Part shown: positions 30,462-44,512 of the stretch, piece after piece
How the letters are laid out: every line of letters begins with the position of its first letter
Position numbering within the stretch: the first letter of the stretch is position 1
From: Mimachlamys varia
Lineage: Eukaryota; Mollusca; Bivalvia; Pectinida; Pectinidae
Length of the DNA: 64,000 bases
Assembly (NCBI GenBank): GCA_947623455.1
Contig: OX392527.1
Coordinates: 12,272,001 to 12,336,000 of the forward strand
Direction: 5' to 3'
Notes under the pieces: generated by a model
What the model was told of the DNA's origin: nothing
Databases searched by the model: none
The model's input: only the letters and a program-made list of their open reading frames with translations
Made by a program: the position numbers and the translations under genes

Positions 30462-33400
30462 GAGTATTGTGATAGTAACAGTCGTATACGTTAGTAACAA
30501 CGATTATTGTGATAGTAACAGTAGAATACGTTAGTAACAACGAGTATTGTGATAGTAACAGTAGAATACGTTAGTAACAACGGGTATTGTGATAGTAACA
30601 GTCGTATACGTTATTAACAACGAGTATTGTGATAGTTACAGTCGTATACGTTAGTAACAAAGAGTACTGTGATAGTAACAGTAGAATACGTTAGTAACAA
30701 CGAGTATTGTGATAGTAACAGTCGTTTACGTTAGTAACAACGAGTATTGTGATAGTAACAGTCGTATACGTTAGTAACAACGAGTATTGTGATAGTAACA
30801 GTCGTATTAGTTAGTAACAACGAGCACTGTGATAGTAACAGTCGTATACGTTAGTTACAAGGAGTACTGTGATAGTAACAGTAGAATACGTTAGTAACAA
30901 CGAGTATTGTGATAGTAACAGTCGTATTAATTAGTAACAACGAGTACTGTGATAGTAACAGTAGTAAACGTTAGTAACAACGAGTATTGTGATAGTTAGA
31001 GTCGTATACGTTAGTAACAACGAGTACTGTGATAGTTACAGTCGTATACGTTAGTAACAACGAGTACTTTGATAGTAACAGTAGTATACGTTAGTAACAA
31101 CGAGTATTGTGATAGTAACAGTCGTATAGGTTAGCAACAACGAGTACTGTGATAGTAACAGTCGTATACGTTAGTAACAACGAGTACTGTGATAGTAACA
31201 GTCGCATACGTTAGTAACAACGAGTATTGTGATAGTGACAGTCGTATACGTTAGTAACAACGAGTATTGTGATAGTGACAGTCGTATACGTTAGTAACAA
31301 CGAGTATTGTGATAGTAACAGTCGTATACGTTAGTAACAACGAGTACTGTGATAGTAACAGTCGTATACGTTAGTAACAACGAGTATTGTGATAGTAACA
31401 GTCGTATACGTTAGTAACAACGAGTATTGTGATAGTAACAGTCGAATACGTTAGTAACAATGAGTATTGTGATAGTAACAGTCGTATTAATTAGTTACAA
31501 CGAGTACTGTGATAGTAACAGTAGTATACGTTAGTAACAACGAGTATTGTGATAGTTAGAGTCGTATACGTTAGTAACAACGAGTATTGTGATAGTTGGA
31601 GTCGTATACATTACTAACAACGGGAATTGTGATAGTAACAGTCGTATACGTTAGTAACAACGAGTACTGTGATAGTAACAGTCGTATACGTTAGTAACAA
31701 CGAGTATTGTGATAGTAACAGTAGTATACGTTAGTAACAACGAGTATTGTGATAGTAACAGTAGTATACGTTAGTAACAACGAGTTTTGTGATAGTAACA
31801 GTAGTATACGTTAGAAACAACGAGTATTGTGATAGTAATAGTAGAATACGTTAGTAACAACGAGTATTGTGATAGTAACAGTCGTATTAGTTAGTAACAA
31901 CGAGTACTGTGATAGTAACAGTCGTATACGTTAGTAACAACGAGTATTGTGATAGTTATAGTCGTATACGTTAGTAACAACGAGTACTGTGATAGTAACA
32001 GTAGAATACGTTAGTAACAACGAGTATTGTGATAGTAACAGTCGTATTAGTTAGTAACAACGAGTACTGTGATAGTAACAGTCGTATACGTTAGTTACAA
32101 CGAGTATTGTGATAGTAACAGCAGTATACGTAAATAACAACGAGTATTGTGATAGTAACAGTCGTATACGTTAGTAACAACGAGTACTGTGATAGTAACA
32201 GCAGTATACGTAAATAACAACGAGTATTGTGATAGTAACAGTAGTATACGTTAGTAACAACAAGTATTGTGATAGTAACAGTAGTATACGTAATTAACAA
32301 CGAGTACTGTGATAGTTACAGTAGTATACGTTAGTAACAACGAGTATTGTGATAGTTACAGTCGTATACGTAAATAACAACAAGTACTGTGGTTTTAACA
32401 GTAGTATGCGTTAGTAACAACGAGTACTGTGATAGTTACAGTCGTATACGTTAGTAACAACGAGTATTGTGATAGTTACAGTCGTATACGTTAGTAACAA
32501 CGAGTACTGTGATAGTAACAGTAGAATACGTTAGTAACAACGAGTATTGTGATAGTAACAGTCGTATTAGTTAGTAACAACGAGTACTGTGATAGTAACA
32601 GTCGTATACGTTAGTTACAACGAGTATTGTGATAGTAACAGCAGTATACGTTAGTAACAACGAGTATTGTGATAGTAACAGTCGAATACGTTAGTAACAA
32701 TGAGTATTGTGATAGTAACAGTCGTATTAATTAGTTACAACGAGTACTGTGATAGTAACAGTAGTATACGTTAGTAACAACGAGTATTGTGATAGTTAGA
32801 GTCGTATACGTTAGTAACAACGAGTATTGTGATAGTTACAGTCGTATACGTTAGTAACAACGAGTACTTTGATAGTAACAGTAGTATACGTTAGTAACAA
32901 CGAGTATTGTGATAGTTGGAGTCGTATACATTACTAACAACGGGAATTGTGATAGTAACAGTCGTATACGTTAGTAACAACGAGTACTGTGATAGTAACA
33001 GTCGTATACGTTAGTAACAACGAGTACTGTGATAGTAACAGTAGTATACGTTAGTAACAACGAGTATTGTGATAGTAACAGTAGTATACGTTAGTAACAA
33101 CGAGTTTTGTGATAGTAACAGTAGTATACGTTAGAAACAACGAGTATTGTGATAGTAATAGTAGAATACGTTAGTAACAACGAGTATTGTGATAGTAACA
33201 GTCGTATTAGTTAGTAACAACGAGTACTGTGATAGTAACAGTCGTATACGTTAGTAACAACGAGTATTGTGATAGTTATAGTCGTATACGTTAGTAACAA
33301 CGAGTATTGTGATAGTAACAGTAGAATACGTTAGTAACAACGAGTATTGTGATAGTAACAGTCGTATTAGTTAGTAACAACGAGTACTGTGATAGTAACA

Positions 33401-35879
33401 GTCGTATACGTTAGTTACAACGAGTATTGTGATAGTAACAGCAGTATACGTAAATAACAACGAGTATTGTGATAGTAACAGTCGTATACGTTAGTAACAA
33501 CGAGTATTGTGATAGTAACAGCAGTATACGTAAATAACAACGAGTATTGTGATAGTAACAGTAGTATACGTTAGTAACAACAAGTATTGTGATAGTAAAG
33601 TAGTATACGTTAGTAACAACGAGTATTGTGATAGTAACAGTCGTTTACGTTACTAACAACGAGTATTGTGATAGTAACAGTAGTATCCGTTAGTAACAAC
33701 AAGTATTGTGATAGTAAAGTAGTATACGTTAGTAACAACGAGTATTGTGATAGTAACAGTCGTTTACGTTACTAACAACGAGTATTGTGATAGTAACAGT
33801 AGTATACGTTAGTAACAACAAGTATTGTGATAGTAAAGTAGTATACGTTAGTAACAACGAGTATTGTGATAGTAACAGTCGTTTACGTTACTAACAACGA
33901 GTATTGTGATAGTAACAGTAGTATACGTTAGTAACAACGAGTATTGTGATAGTAACAGTAGTATACGTAATTAACAACGAGTACTGTGGTTTTAACAGTA
34001 GTATACGTTAGTAACAACGAGTACTGTGATAGTTACAGTCGTATACGTTAATAACAACGAGTATTGTGATAGTTACAGTCGTATACGTTAGTAACAACGA
34101 GTACTGTGATAGTAACAGTAGAATACGTTAGTAACAACGAGTATTGTGATAGTAACAGTCGTATTAGTTAGTAACAACGAGTACTGTGATAGTAACAGTC
34201 GTATACGTTAGTAACAACGAGTACTGTGATAGTAACAGCAGTATACGTAAATAACAACGAGTATTGTGATAGTAACAGTAGTATACGTTAGTAACAACGA
34301 GTATTGTGATAGTAACAGTAGTATACGTAATTAACAACGAGTACTGTGATAGTTACAGTAGTATACGTTAGTAACAACGAGTATTGTGATAGAAACAGTA
34401 GTATACGTAAATAACAACGAGTACTGTGGTTTTAACAGTAGTATACGTTAGTAACAACGAGTACTGTGATAGTTACAGTAGTATACGTTAGTAACAACGA
34501 GTATTGTGATAGTAACAGTAGTATACGTTAGTTTCAACGAGTACTGTGATAGTAACAGCAGTATACGTAAATAACAACGAGTATTGTGATAGTAAAAGTA
34601 GTATACGTTATTTACAACGAGTATTGTGATAGTAAGAGTCGTATACGTTATTTACAACGAGTACTGTGATAGTAACAGCAGTATACGTTATTTACAACGA
34701 GTATTGTGATAGTAAGAGTAGTATACGTTATTTACAACGAGTATTGTGATAGTAAGAGTCGTATACGTTAGTAACAACGAGTATTGTGATAGTTACAGTC
34801 GTATACGTTAGTAACAACGAGTACTGTGATATTAACAGTCGTATACGTTAGTTACAACGAGTATTGTGATAGTAACAGCAGTATACGTAAATAACAACGA
34901 GTATTGTGATAGTAACAGTCGTATACGTTAGTAACAACGAGTATTGTGATAGTAACAGTAGTATACGTTATTTACAACGAGTATTGTGATAGTAAGAGTA
35001 GTATACGTTATTTACAACGAGTATTGTGATAGTAAGAGTCGTATACGTTAGTAACAACGAGTATTGTGATAGTTACAGTCGTATACGTTAGTAACAACGA
35101 GTACTGTGATATTAACAGTCGTATACGTTAGTTACAACGAGTATTGTGATAGTAACAGCAGTATACGTAAATAACAACGAGTATTGTGATAGTAACAGTC
35201 GTATACGTTAGTAACAACGAGTACTGTGATAGTAACAGCAGTATACGTAAATAACAACGAGTATTGTGATAGTAAAAGTAGTATACGTTATTTACAACGA
35301 GTATTGTGATAGTAAGAGTCGTATACGTTATTTACAACGAGTATTGTGATAGTAACAGTCGTATACGTTAGTAACAACGAGTACTGTGATAGTAACAGCA
35401 GTATACGTAAATAACAACGAGTATTGTGATAGTAACAGTAGTATACGTTAGTAACAACGAGTATTGTGATAGTAACAGTAGTATACGTTAGTTTCAACGA
35501 GTACTGTGATAGTTACAGTCGTATACGTTAGCAACAACGAGTATTGTGATAGTAACAGTAGTATACGTTATTTACAACGAGTATTGTGATAGTAAGAGTA
35601 GTATACGTTAGTAACAACGAGTACTGTGATAGTTACAGTCGTATACGTTAGTAACAACGAGTATTGTGATAGTAACAGTAGTATACGTTAGTAACAACGA
35701 GTACTGTGATAGTAACAGCAGTATACGTAAATAACAACGAGTACAGTGATAGTTACAGTCGTATACGTAAGTAACAACGAGTACTGTGATAGTAACAGCA
35801 GTATACGTTAGTAACAACGAGTATTGCGATAGTAAAGTAGTATACGTTAGTAACAACGAGTACTGTGATAGTAACAGCA

Positions 35880-38800
35880 GTATACGTTAATACCAACGAG
35901 TATTGTGATAGTTACAGTCGTATACGTTAGTAACAACGAGTATTGTGATAGTTACAGTCGTATACGTAAGTAACAATGAGTACTGTGATAGTAACAGCAG
36001 TATACGTTAGTAAAAACGAGTATCATGATAGTAACAGCTAGTATACGTTAGTAACAACGAGTACTGTGATGGTAACAGTAGTATACGTTAGTAACAACGA
36101 CGAGTATTGTGATAGTAACAGTCGTTTACGTTACTAACAACGAGTATTGTAATAGTAACAGCTGGTATACGTTAGTAACAACGAGTATTGTGATAGTTAC
36201 AGTAGTATACGTTATTAACAACGAGTATTGTGATAGTAACAGTAGTATACGTTAATACCAACGAGTATTGTGATAGTAACAGTCGTATACGTTAGTTACA
36301 ACGAGTATTGTGATAGTAACAGCAGTATACGTTAGTAACAAGGAGTACTGTGATAGTTACAGTAGTATACGTTAGTAACAACGAGTATTGTGATAGTAAC
36401 AGCAGTATACGTAAATAACAACGAGTATTGTGATAGTAACAGTCGTATACGTTAATACCAACGAGTATTGTGATAGTAACAGTAGTATACGTTAATACCA
36501 ACGAGTATTGTGATAGTAACAGTCGTATACGTTAGTTACAACGAGTATTGTGATAGTAACAGCAGTATACGTTAGTAACAAGGAGTACTGTGATAGTTAC
36601 AGTCGTATACGTTAGTTACAACGAGTGTTGTGATAGTAACAGCAGTATACGTAAATAACAACGAGTATTGTGATAGTAACAGTAGTATACGTTAGTAACA
36701 AGGAGTACTGTGATAGTTACAGTAGTATACGTTAGTAACAACGAGTATTGTGATAGTAACAGTAGTATACGTTAGTAACAAGGAGTACTGTGATAGTTAC
36801 AGTAGTATACGTTAGTAACAACGAGTATTGTGATAGTAACAGTAGTATACGTTATTTACAACGAGTACTGTGATAGTTACAGTCGTATACGTTAGTAACA
36901 ACGAGTATTGTGATAGTAACAGTAGTATACGTTATTTACAACGAGTACTGTGATAGTTACAGTAGTATACGTTAGTAACAACGAGTATTGTGATAGTAAC
37001 AGTCGTATACGTTAGTAACAACGAGTACTGTGATATTAACAGTCGTATACGTTAGTTACAACGAGTATTGTGATAGTAACAGTCGTATACGTAACTAACA
37101 ACGAGTACTGTGATATTAACAGTCGTATACGTTAGTAACAACGAGTACTGTGATATTAACAGTCGTATACGTTAGTTACAACGAGTATTGTGATAGTAAC
37201 AGCAGTATACGTAAATAACAACGAGTATTGTGATAGTAAAAGTAGTATACGTTATTTACAACGAGTATTGTGATAGTAAGAGTCGTATACGTTATTTACA
37301 ACGAGTACTGTGATAGTAACAGCAGTATACGTAAATAACAACGAGTATTGTGATAGTAACAGTAGTATACGTTAGTAACAACGAGTACTGTGATATTAAC
37401 AGTCGTATACGTTAGTTACAACGAGTATTGTGATAGTAACAGCAGTATACGTAAATAACAACGAGTATTGTGATAGTAACAGTCGTATACGTTAGTAACA
37501 ACGAGTAATGTGATAGTAACAGCAGTATACGTAAATAACAACGAGTATTGTGATAGTAAAAGTAGTATACGTTATTTACAACGAGTATTGTGATAGTAAG
37601 AGTAGTATACGTTAATACCAACGAGTATTGTGATAGTAACAGTCGTATACGTTAGTAACAACGAGTAATGTGATAGTAACAGCAGTATACGTAAATAACA
37701 ACGAGTATTGTGATAGTAAAAGTAGTATACGTTATTTACAACGAGTATTGTGATAGTAAGAGTAGTATACGTTAATACCAACGAGTATTGTGATAGTTAC
37801 AGTCGTATACGTTAGTAACAACGAGTATTGTGATAGTTACAGTCGTATACGTAAGTAACAATGAGTACTGTGATAGTAACAGCAGTATACGTTAGTAAAA
37901 ACGAGTATCATGATAGTAACAGCTAGTATACGTTAGTAACAACGAGTACTGTGATGGTAACAGTAGTATACGTTAGTAACAACGACGAGTATTGTGATAG
38001 TAACAGTCGTTTACGTTACTAACAACGAGTATTGTAATAGTAACAGCTGGTATACGTTAGTAACAACGAGTATTGTGATAGTTACAGTAGTATACGTTAT
38101 TAACAACGAGTATTGTGATAGTAACAGTAGTATACGTTAATACCAACGAGTATTGTGATAGTAACAGTCGTATACGTTAGTTACAACGAGTATTGTGATA
38201 GTAACAGCAGTATACGTTAGTAACAAGGAGTACTGTGATAGTTACAGTAGTATACGTTAGTAACAACGAGTATTGTGATAGTAACAGCAGTATACGTAAA
38301 TAACAACGAGTATTGTGATAGTAACAGTCGTATACGTTAATACCAACGAGTATTGTGATAGTAAGAGTAGTATACGTTAATACCAACGAGTATTGTGATA
38401 GTAACAGTCGTATACGTTAGTTACAACGAGTATTGTGATAGTAACAGCAGTATACGTTAGTAACAAGGAGTACTGTGATAGTTACAGTCGTATACGTTAG
38501 TTACAACGAGTGTTGTGATAGTAACAGCAGTATACGTAAATAACAACGAGTATTGTGATAGTAACAGTAGTATACGTTAGTAACAAGGAGTACTGTGATA
38601 GTTACAGTAGTATACGTTAGTAACAACGAGTATTGTGATAGTAACAGTAGTATACGTTAGTAACAAGGAGTACTGTGATAGTTACAGTAGTATACGTTAG
38701 TAACAACGAGTATTGTGATAGTAACAGTAGTATACGTTATTTACAACGAGTACTGTGATAGTTACAGTCGTATACGTTAGTAACAACGAGTATTGTGATA

Positions 38801-39538
38801 GTAACAGTAGTATACGTTATTTACAACGAGTACTGTGATAGTTACAGTAGTATACGTTAGTAACAACGAGTATTGTGATAGTAACAGTCGTATACGTTAG
38901 TAACAACGAGTACTGTGATATTAACAGTCGTATACGTTAGTTACAACGAGTATTGTGATAGTAACAGTCGTATACGTAAATAACAACGAGTACTGTGATA
39001 TTAACAGTCGTATACGTTAGTAACAACGAGTACTGTGATATTAACAGTCGTATACGTTAGTTACAACGAGTACTGTGATAGTAACAGCAGTATACGTAAA
39101 TAACAACGAGTATTGTGATAGTAAAAGTAGTATACGTTATTTACAACGAGTATTGTGATAGTAAGAGTCGTATACGTTATTTACAACGAGTACTGTGATA
39201 GTAACAGCAGTATACGTAAATAACAACGAGTATTGTGATAGTAACAGTAGTATACGTTAGTAACAACGAGTACTGTGATATTAACAGTCGTATACGTTAG
39301 TTACAACGAGTATTGTGATAGTAACAGCAGTATACGTAAATAACAACGAGTATTGTGATAGTAACAGTCGTATCCGTTAGTAACAACGAGTAATGTGATA
39401 GTAACAGCAGTATACGTAAATAACAACGAGTATTGTGATAGTAAAAGTAGTATACGTTATTTACAACGAGTATTGTGATAGTAAGAGTAGTATACGTTAA
39501 TACCAACGAGTATTGTGATAGTAACAGTCGTATACGTT
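35880..39538. repeat. 1885-bp higher-order duplication inside the 40-bp array
   Basis: Rare variant runs recur at offset 1885: TAAAAACGAGTATCATG at 36011 and 37896, the AACGACGAGT unit, the GCTGGTATACG unit and TACCAACGAG at 35891/37776. A third partial copy of the same order begins after about 39540, and the ATCATG marker recurs near 41180. Confidence 0.85.
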
Positions 39539-42215
39539 AGTTACAACGAGTATTGTGATAGTAACAGCAGTATACGTTAGTAACAAGGAGTACTGTGATA
39601 GTTACAGTCGTATACGTTAGTTACAACGAGTGTTGTGATAGTAACAGCAGTATACGTAAATAACAACGAGTATTGTGATAGTAACAGTAGTATACGTTAG
39701 TAACAAGGAGTACTGTGATAGTTACAGTAGTATACGTTAGTAACAACGAGTATTGTGATAGTAACAGTAGTATACGTTAGTAACAAGGAGTATTGTGATA
39801 GTTACAGTAGTATACGTTAGTAACAACGAGTATTGTGATAGTAACAGTAGTATACGTAAATAACAACGAGTATTGTGATAGTAACAGTAGTATACGTTAG
39901 TAACAACGAGTATTGTGATAGTAACAGTAGTATACGTTATTTACAACGAGTACTGTGATAGTTACAGTCGTATACGTTAGTAACAACGAGTATTGTGATA
40001 GTAACAGTAGTATACGTTATTTACAACGAGTACTGTGATAGTTACAGTAGTATACGTTAGTAACAACGAGTATTGTGATAGTAACAGTCGTATACGTTAG
40101 TAACAACGAGTACTGTGATATTAACAGTCGTATACGTTAGTAACAACGAGTACTGTGATATTAACAGTCGTATACGTTAGTTACAACGAGTACTGTGATA
40201 GTAACAGCAGTATACGTAAATAACAACGAGTATTGTGATAGTAAAAGTAGTATACGTTATTTACAACGAGTATTGTGATAGTAAGAGTCGTATACGTTAT
40301 TTACAACGAGTACTGTGATAGTAACAGCAGTATACGTAAATAACAACGAGTATTGTGATAGTAACAGTAGTATACGTTAGTAACAACGAGTACTGTGATA
40401 TTAACAGTCGTATACGTTAGTTACAACGAGTATTGTGATAGTAACAGCAGTATACGTAAATAACAACGAGTATTGTGATAGTAACAGTCGTATACGTTAG
40501 TAACAACGAGTAATGTGATAGTAACAGCAGTATACGTAAATAACAACGAGTATTGTGATAGTAAAAGTAGTATACGTTATTTACAACGAGTATTGTGATA
40601 GTAAGAGTAGTATACGTTATTTACAACGAGTATTGTGATAGTAACAGCAGTATACGTAAATAACAACGAGTATTGTGATAGTAACAGTAGTATACGTTAG
40701 TAACAACGAGTACTGTGATATTAACAGTCGTATACGTTAGTTACAACGAGTATTGTGATAGTAACAGCAGTATACGTTAATAACAACGAGTACAGTGATA
40801 GTTACAGTCGTATACGTAAGTAACAACGAGTACTGTGATAGTAACAGCAGTATACGTTAGTAACAACGAGTACTGTGATAGTAACAGTCGTATACGTTAG
40901 TAACAACGAGTATTGTGATAGTAACAGTAGTATACGTTATTTACAACGAGTATTGTGATAGTAAGAGTAGTATACGTTATTAACAACGAGTATTGTGATA
41001 GTAAAGTAGTATACGTTAGTAACAACGAGTACTGTGATAGTAACAGCAGTATACATTAATACCAACGAGTATTGTGATAGTTACAGTCGTATACGTTAGT
41101 AACAACGAGTATTGTGATAGTTACAGTCGTATACGTAAGTAACAATGAGTACTGTGATAGTAACAGCAGTATACGTTAGTAAAAACGAGTATCATGATAG
41201 TAACAGCTAGTATACGTTAGTAACAACGAGTACTGTGATGGTAACAGTAGTATACGTTAGTAACAACGAGTTTTGTGATAGTAACAGTCGTTTACGTTAC
41301 TAACAACGAGTATTGTGATAGTAACAGCAGTATACGTAAATAACAACGAGTATTGTGATAGTAACAGTCGTATACGTTAGTTACAACGAGTATTGTGATA
41401 GTAACAGCAGTATACGTTAGTAACAAGGAGTACTGTGATAGTTACAGTAGTATACGTTAGTAACAACGAGTATTGTGATAGTAACAGTAGTATACGTTAG
41501 TAAAAACGAGTATTGTGATAGTAACAGCAGTATACGTAAATAACAACGAGTATTGTGATAGTAACAGTCGTATACGTTAGTTACAACGAGTACTGTGATA
41601 GTAACAGTAGTATACGTTAGTAACAACGAGTACTGTGATAGTAACAGCAGTAAACGTTAGTAACAACGAGTATTGTGATAGTAAAAGTAGTATACGTTAG
41701 TAACAACGAGTATTGTGATAGTAACAGTAGTATACGTTAGTAACAACGAGTATTGTGATAGTAACAGTAGTATACGTTAGTTTCAACGAGTACTGTGATA
41801 GTTACAGTCGTATACGTTAGTAACAACGAGTATTGTGATAGTAACAGTAGTATACGTTATTTACAACGAGTATTGTGATAGTAAGAGTAGTATACGTTAT
41901 TTACAACGAGTATTGTGATAGTAAGAGTCGTATACGTTAGTAACAACGAGTATTGTGATAGTTACAGTCGTATACGTTAGTAACAACGAGTACTGTGATA
42001 GTAACAGTAGAATACGTTAGTAACAACGAGTATTGTGATAGTAACAGTCGTATTAGTTAGTAACAACGAGTACTGTGATAGTAACAGTCGTATACGTTAG
42101 TTACAACGAGTATTGTGATAGTTAGAGTCGTATACGTTAGTAACAACGAGTACTGTGATAGTAACAGTCGTATACGTTAGTAAACAACAGGAGTTGTGAT
42201 AGTAACATTCGTATA

Positions 42216-42400
42216 CGACATCAAAGTTAATAACAACAGCAGAATTTGTCGCTAGTAAACATTGTATCAGTTAGTAAAAAACAGAATCCGTAGCTAGTAA
42301 CGATTGTATAATCTAGTAACAATAACATTAATCTGTAGTTAGTAACGATTGTATCATATAGTAACAAGAACATAATCTGTAGTTAGTAACAACCTAGGAG
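42216..42400. repeat. Diverged right edge of the 40-bp array
   Basis: Four or five degenerate units (GTAGTTAGTAACGATTGTAT and similar) that have drifted in sequence and length, as expected for old units at an array margin. Confidence 0.6.
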
Positions 42401-42504
42401 TGGGTGATGATAATAAAAGTTATTTACGACAACGGAGTAACATTCGTATCAGTTGTATTTCTCTGTTGTTCAGTTGGTCTTTTGTTTTCGCCTGTATGTT
42501 TCAG

Positions 42505-42578
42505 ATGGATTGTTCATTTGGTCTATTTCTTACGGAAGCATCCGGTTACCACGAGAGACCTCGACTCAGCTCCGGGCG
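42505..42578 (+). CDS. Possible isolated exon, 74 nt
   Basis: A strong pyrimidine tract and acceptor (GCCTGTATGTTTCAG) precede, and the donor CG|gtaaac follows. The segment is open in two frames, one reading WIVHLVYFLRKHPVTTRDLD, the other beginning MDCSFGLFLTEAS. No partner exon or family was recognised, so chance is quite possible. Confidence 0.2.
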
Positions 42579-42644
42579 GTAAACAAACTGATTGCGGAGA
42601 GACTACGTCTTTGGACAGGTTACAGGGAATAAATAGGAATACTT

Positions 42645-43113
42645 AACCCGATGATAGACCACTGTCAGAAAACAGCACACCGTTGATATGGGATGTGCAA
42701 CATTTTATGAGGGAATTATTATATTTAAGTCAGAAAACTGTGAGACATTTTAAACACCCTATATCCTAGTAAATAGGAAGGTGCGTTTTGTTTGCTTGTT
42801 ATAAATATCAAAACAAAGCATAGTTATATTAGAACTTACCGATAAAGTGAACGCTTTTACTGTCCACTGTAATATTTGGGTCTATATGTTTCTCTCAGCT
42901 TTTAAACCCTATTGATTCTCATATAGTTTTGATATTGAACATTCGCCCCGATTAGTACAGAAAAGGGTTCTGTTCTCAAACGAGAACATATCAATTGTAC
43001 CAAAATCCTGGAAATGATAGCTGTTATATACTCCCTAAACGTTCAGCTTTAAACTACAACAGCTACACCGCCTGGTCCAGCTGTTGTCGGTATAGTGTAA
43101 CCAGGCGGAAAAC
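42645..43113. other. Unique intergenic sequence
   Basis: No genes or arrays seen. A short inverted repeat CACCGCCTGGTCCAGCTG / AACCAGGCGG lies at 43066-43106, next to the foldback element. Confidence 0.5.
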
Positions 43114-44014
43114 TACGAAAGCCGATTAGTACCACATGAAAAAAAAATATTTATCTCGTTATTACGAGTTAAGCTAAGTCGTTATTACGAGATACGCTTT
43201 ACTTAAGTCGTTATTACGACATACGTTATCTCGTTATTACGAGACACGTTATCTCGTTATTACGAGATACGCTAAGTCGTTATTACGAGATACGCTAAGT
43301 CGTTATTACGAGATAAGTTATCTCGTTATTACGAGTTCTTCTAAGTCGTTATTACGAGATAAGTTATCTCGTTATTACGAGATACGCTAAGTCGTTATTA
43401 CGAGATACGCAATGTTGTTATAGCGTGATGATATAATTCGCAATAGCAGCAAATAAATTGGACAGGCCCGTAGCGCACAAAGGAGGCTGAGTGGGATGGG
43501 TGGGGCTTAAGGGGGAGGCTTGTTTATTCTCCCGGTACTGTACATTTTGAACGAATTTAAAACCACAGGATATATTTCAAGGGCGCTCTTGAATTAAAAA
43601 CAAAACTATCCTGAATTTTATTGCTTTTGGGTTTTTTTAACTTTGGTGCTGTTATATATAGGCGTGTGCTCACATTAGAAAAATGCATGTTTGTATTAGA
43701 TATGGTCCGATTTTCCCCAATTCTCATTGGCTAAATATAGTCACGTTTAGGTCCATATTTTGTTTTATTACGTGACTCTGTATTTAAGTATATTTAAAGT
43801 ATTTTTGACTGTTTTGATGAAAACGAAATCCACAAAAACACTGAAACTTGGTAAAGTTACGCCAGGGTACAACAGTCGACTGTTGCATGGTACTGTTACA
43901 TGCGCGGAAATTGTACGGAGATGTTTATTCCGTCCGAGGCATTTGGCAAAATAATTTTTCAGTGAGTCGCATCTTTAACGTACTAAAATTTGTGATATCA
44001 TTGTAATTGAACAT

Positions 44015-44315
44015 TTAAAGGCCCAATATACGTAACTTCAGGGAAATTTTTGTGATTCTGAAAAATTCTGAAAAAAAATCCACTTGATACCCATGCAAAA
44101 ATAAGCCTAAAACGTAGTAAACCTGAGCGGTAACTCACAAGAAACTCTTTACAAAAAAAAATCCAAAGAATTGAAAATGATTCAGGTGGGGCCTACTTCA
44201 ACAACAAACCGAAGGTCAGAAATATTGCTGATATCAGTTAATCTTACCTAATTCTATAAATATGATTAGTTGTTAGGCTTGATTTTGCAGAAAGTTACGT
44301 ATATTGGGCCTTTAA
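44015..44315. mobile_element. TTAA-flanked MITE, copy 2
   Basis: A 293-bp element (44019-44311) with near-perfect terminal repeats AGGCCCAATATACGTAACTT and AAGTTACGTATATTGGGCCT, flanked by TTAA at 44015-44018 and 44312-44315. It is the better preserved relative of the copy in GGPS1 intron 6, which is longer and has more degenerate ends. Confidence 0.88.
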
Positions 44316-44457
44316 ATAAGTCTAGGTTTAAATCAAAATGTTGAAATACAGTCATTAACATTCAATTCTTATGCACTGATGATTAAAATTTAACACGGAC
44401 AATAATGAAGATGAAAGAGATAAAAATAAAATGGCCTTGTGGGCAACAGTTTCCTAG

Positions 44458-44474
44458 CCCCCCCCCCCCCCCCC
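44458..44474. repeat. Poly-C tract
   Basis: Seventeen consecutive C bases inside the foldback element. Confidence 0.95.
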
Positions 44475-44512
44475 GCTACCTCGGAGCGCAATGATGTGAC
44501 TGTTCCCCTATT

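Larger units (their letters stand above)
29082..42215. repeat. 13-kb satellite array, 40-bp unit
   Basis: Roughly 310 copies of a unit reading GTATACGTTAGTAACAACGA then GTATTGTGATAGTAACAGTC. Variants include GTACTG for GTATTG, GTTAGT/GTAAAT/GTTATT in the second block, and CAGCAG. Diverged end units TAAACAACGGGAGTTGTGAT (29143) and its counterpart at 42183 resemble each other, which suggests growth from the middle. The palindrome at 29886-30461 interrupts it. The minus frame reads LTYTTVTITILVV in three-unit cycles and carries stops; it is not a gene. Confidence 0.97.

Noticed and set aside
29106..42200. CRISPR-like regular repeats
   Set aside because: Whole units repeat without unique spacers, the DNA is eukaryotic, and no Cas genes are present.
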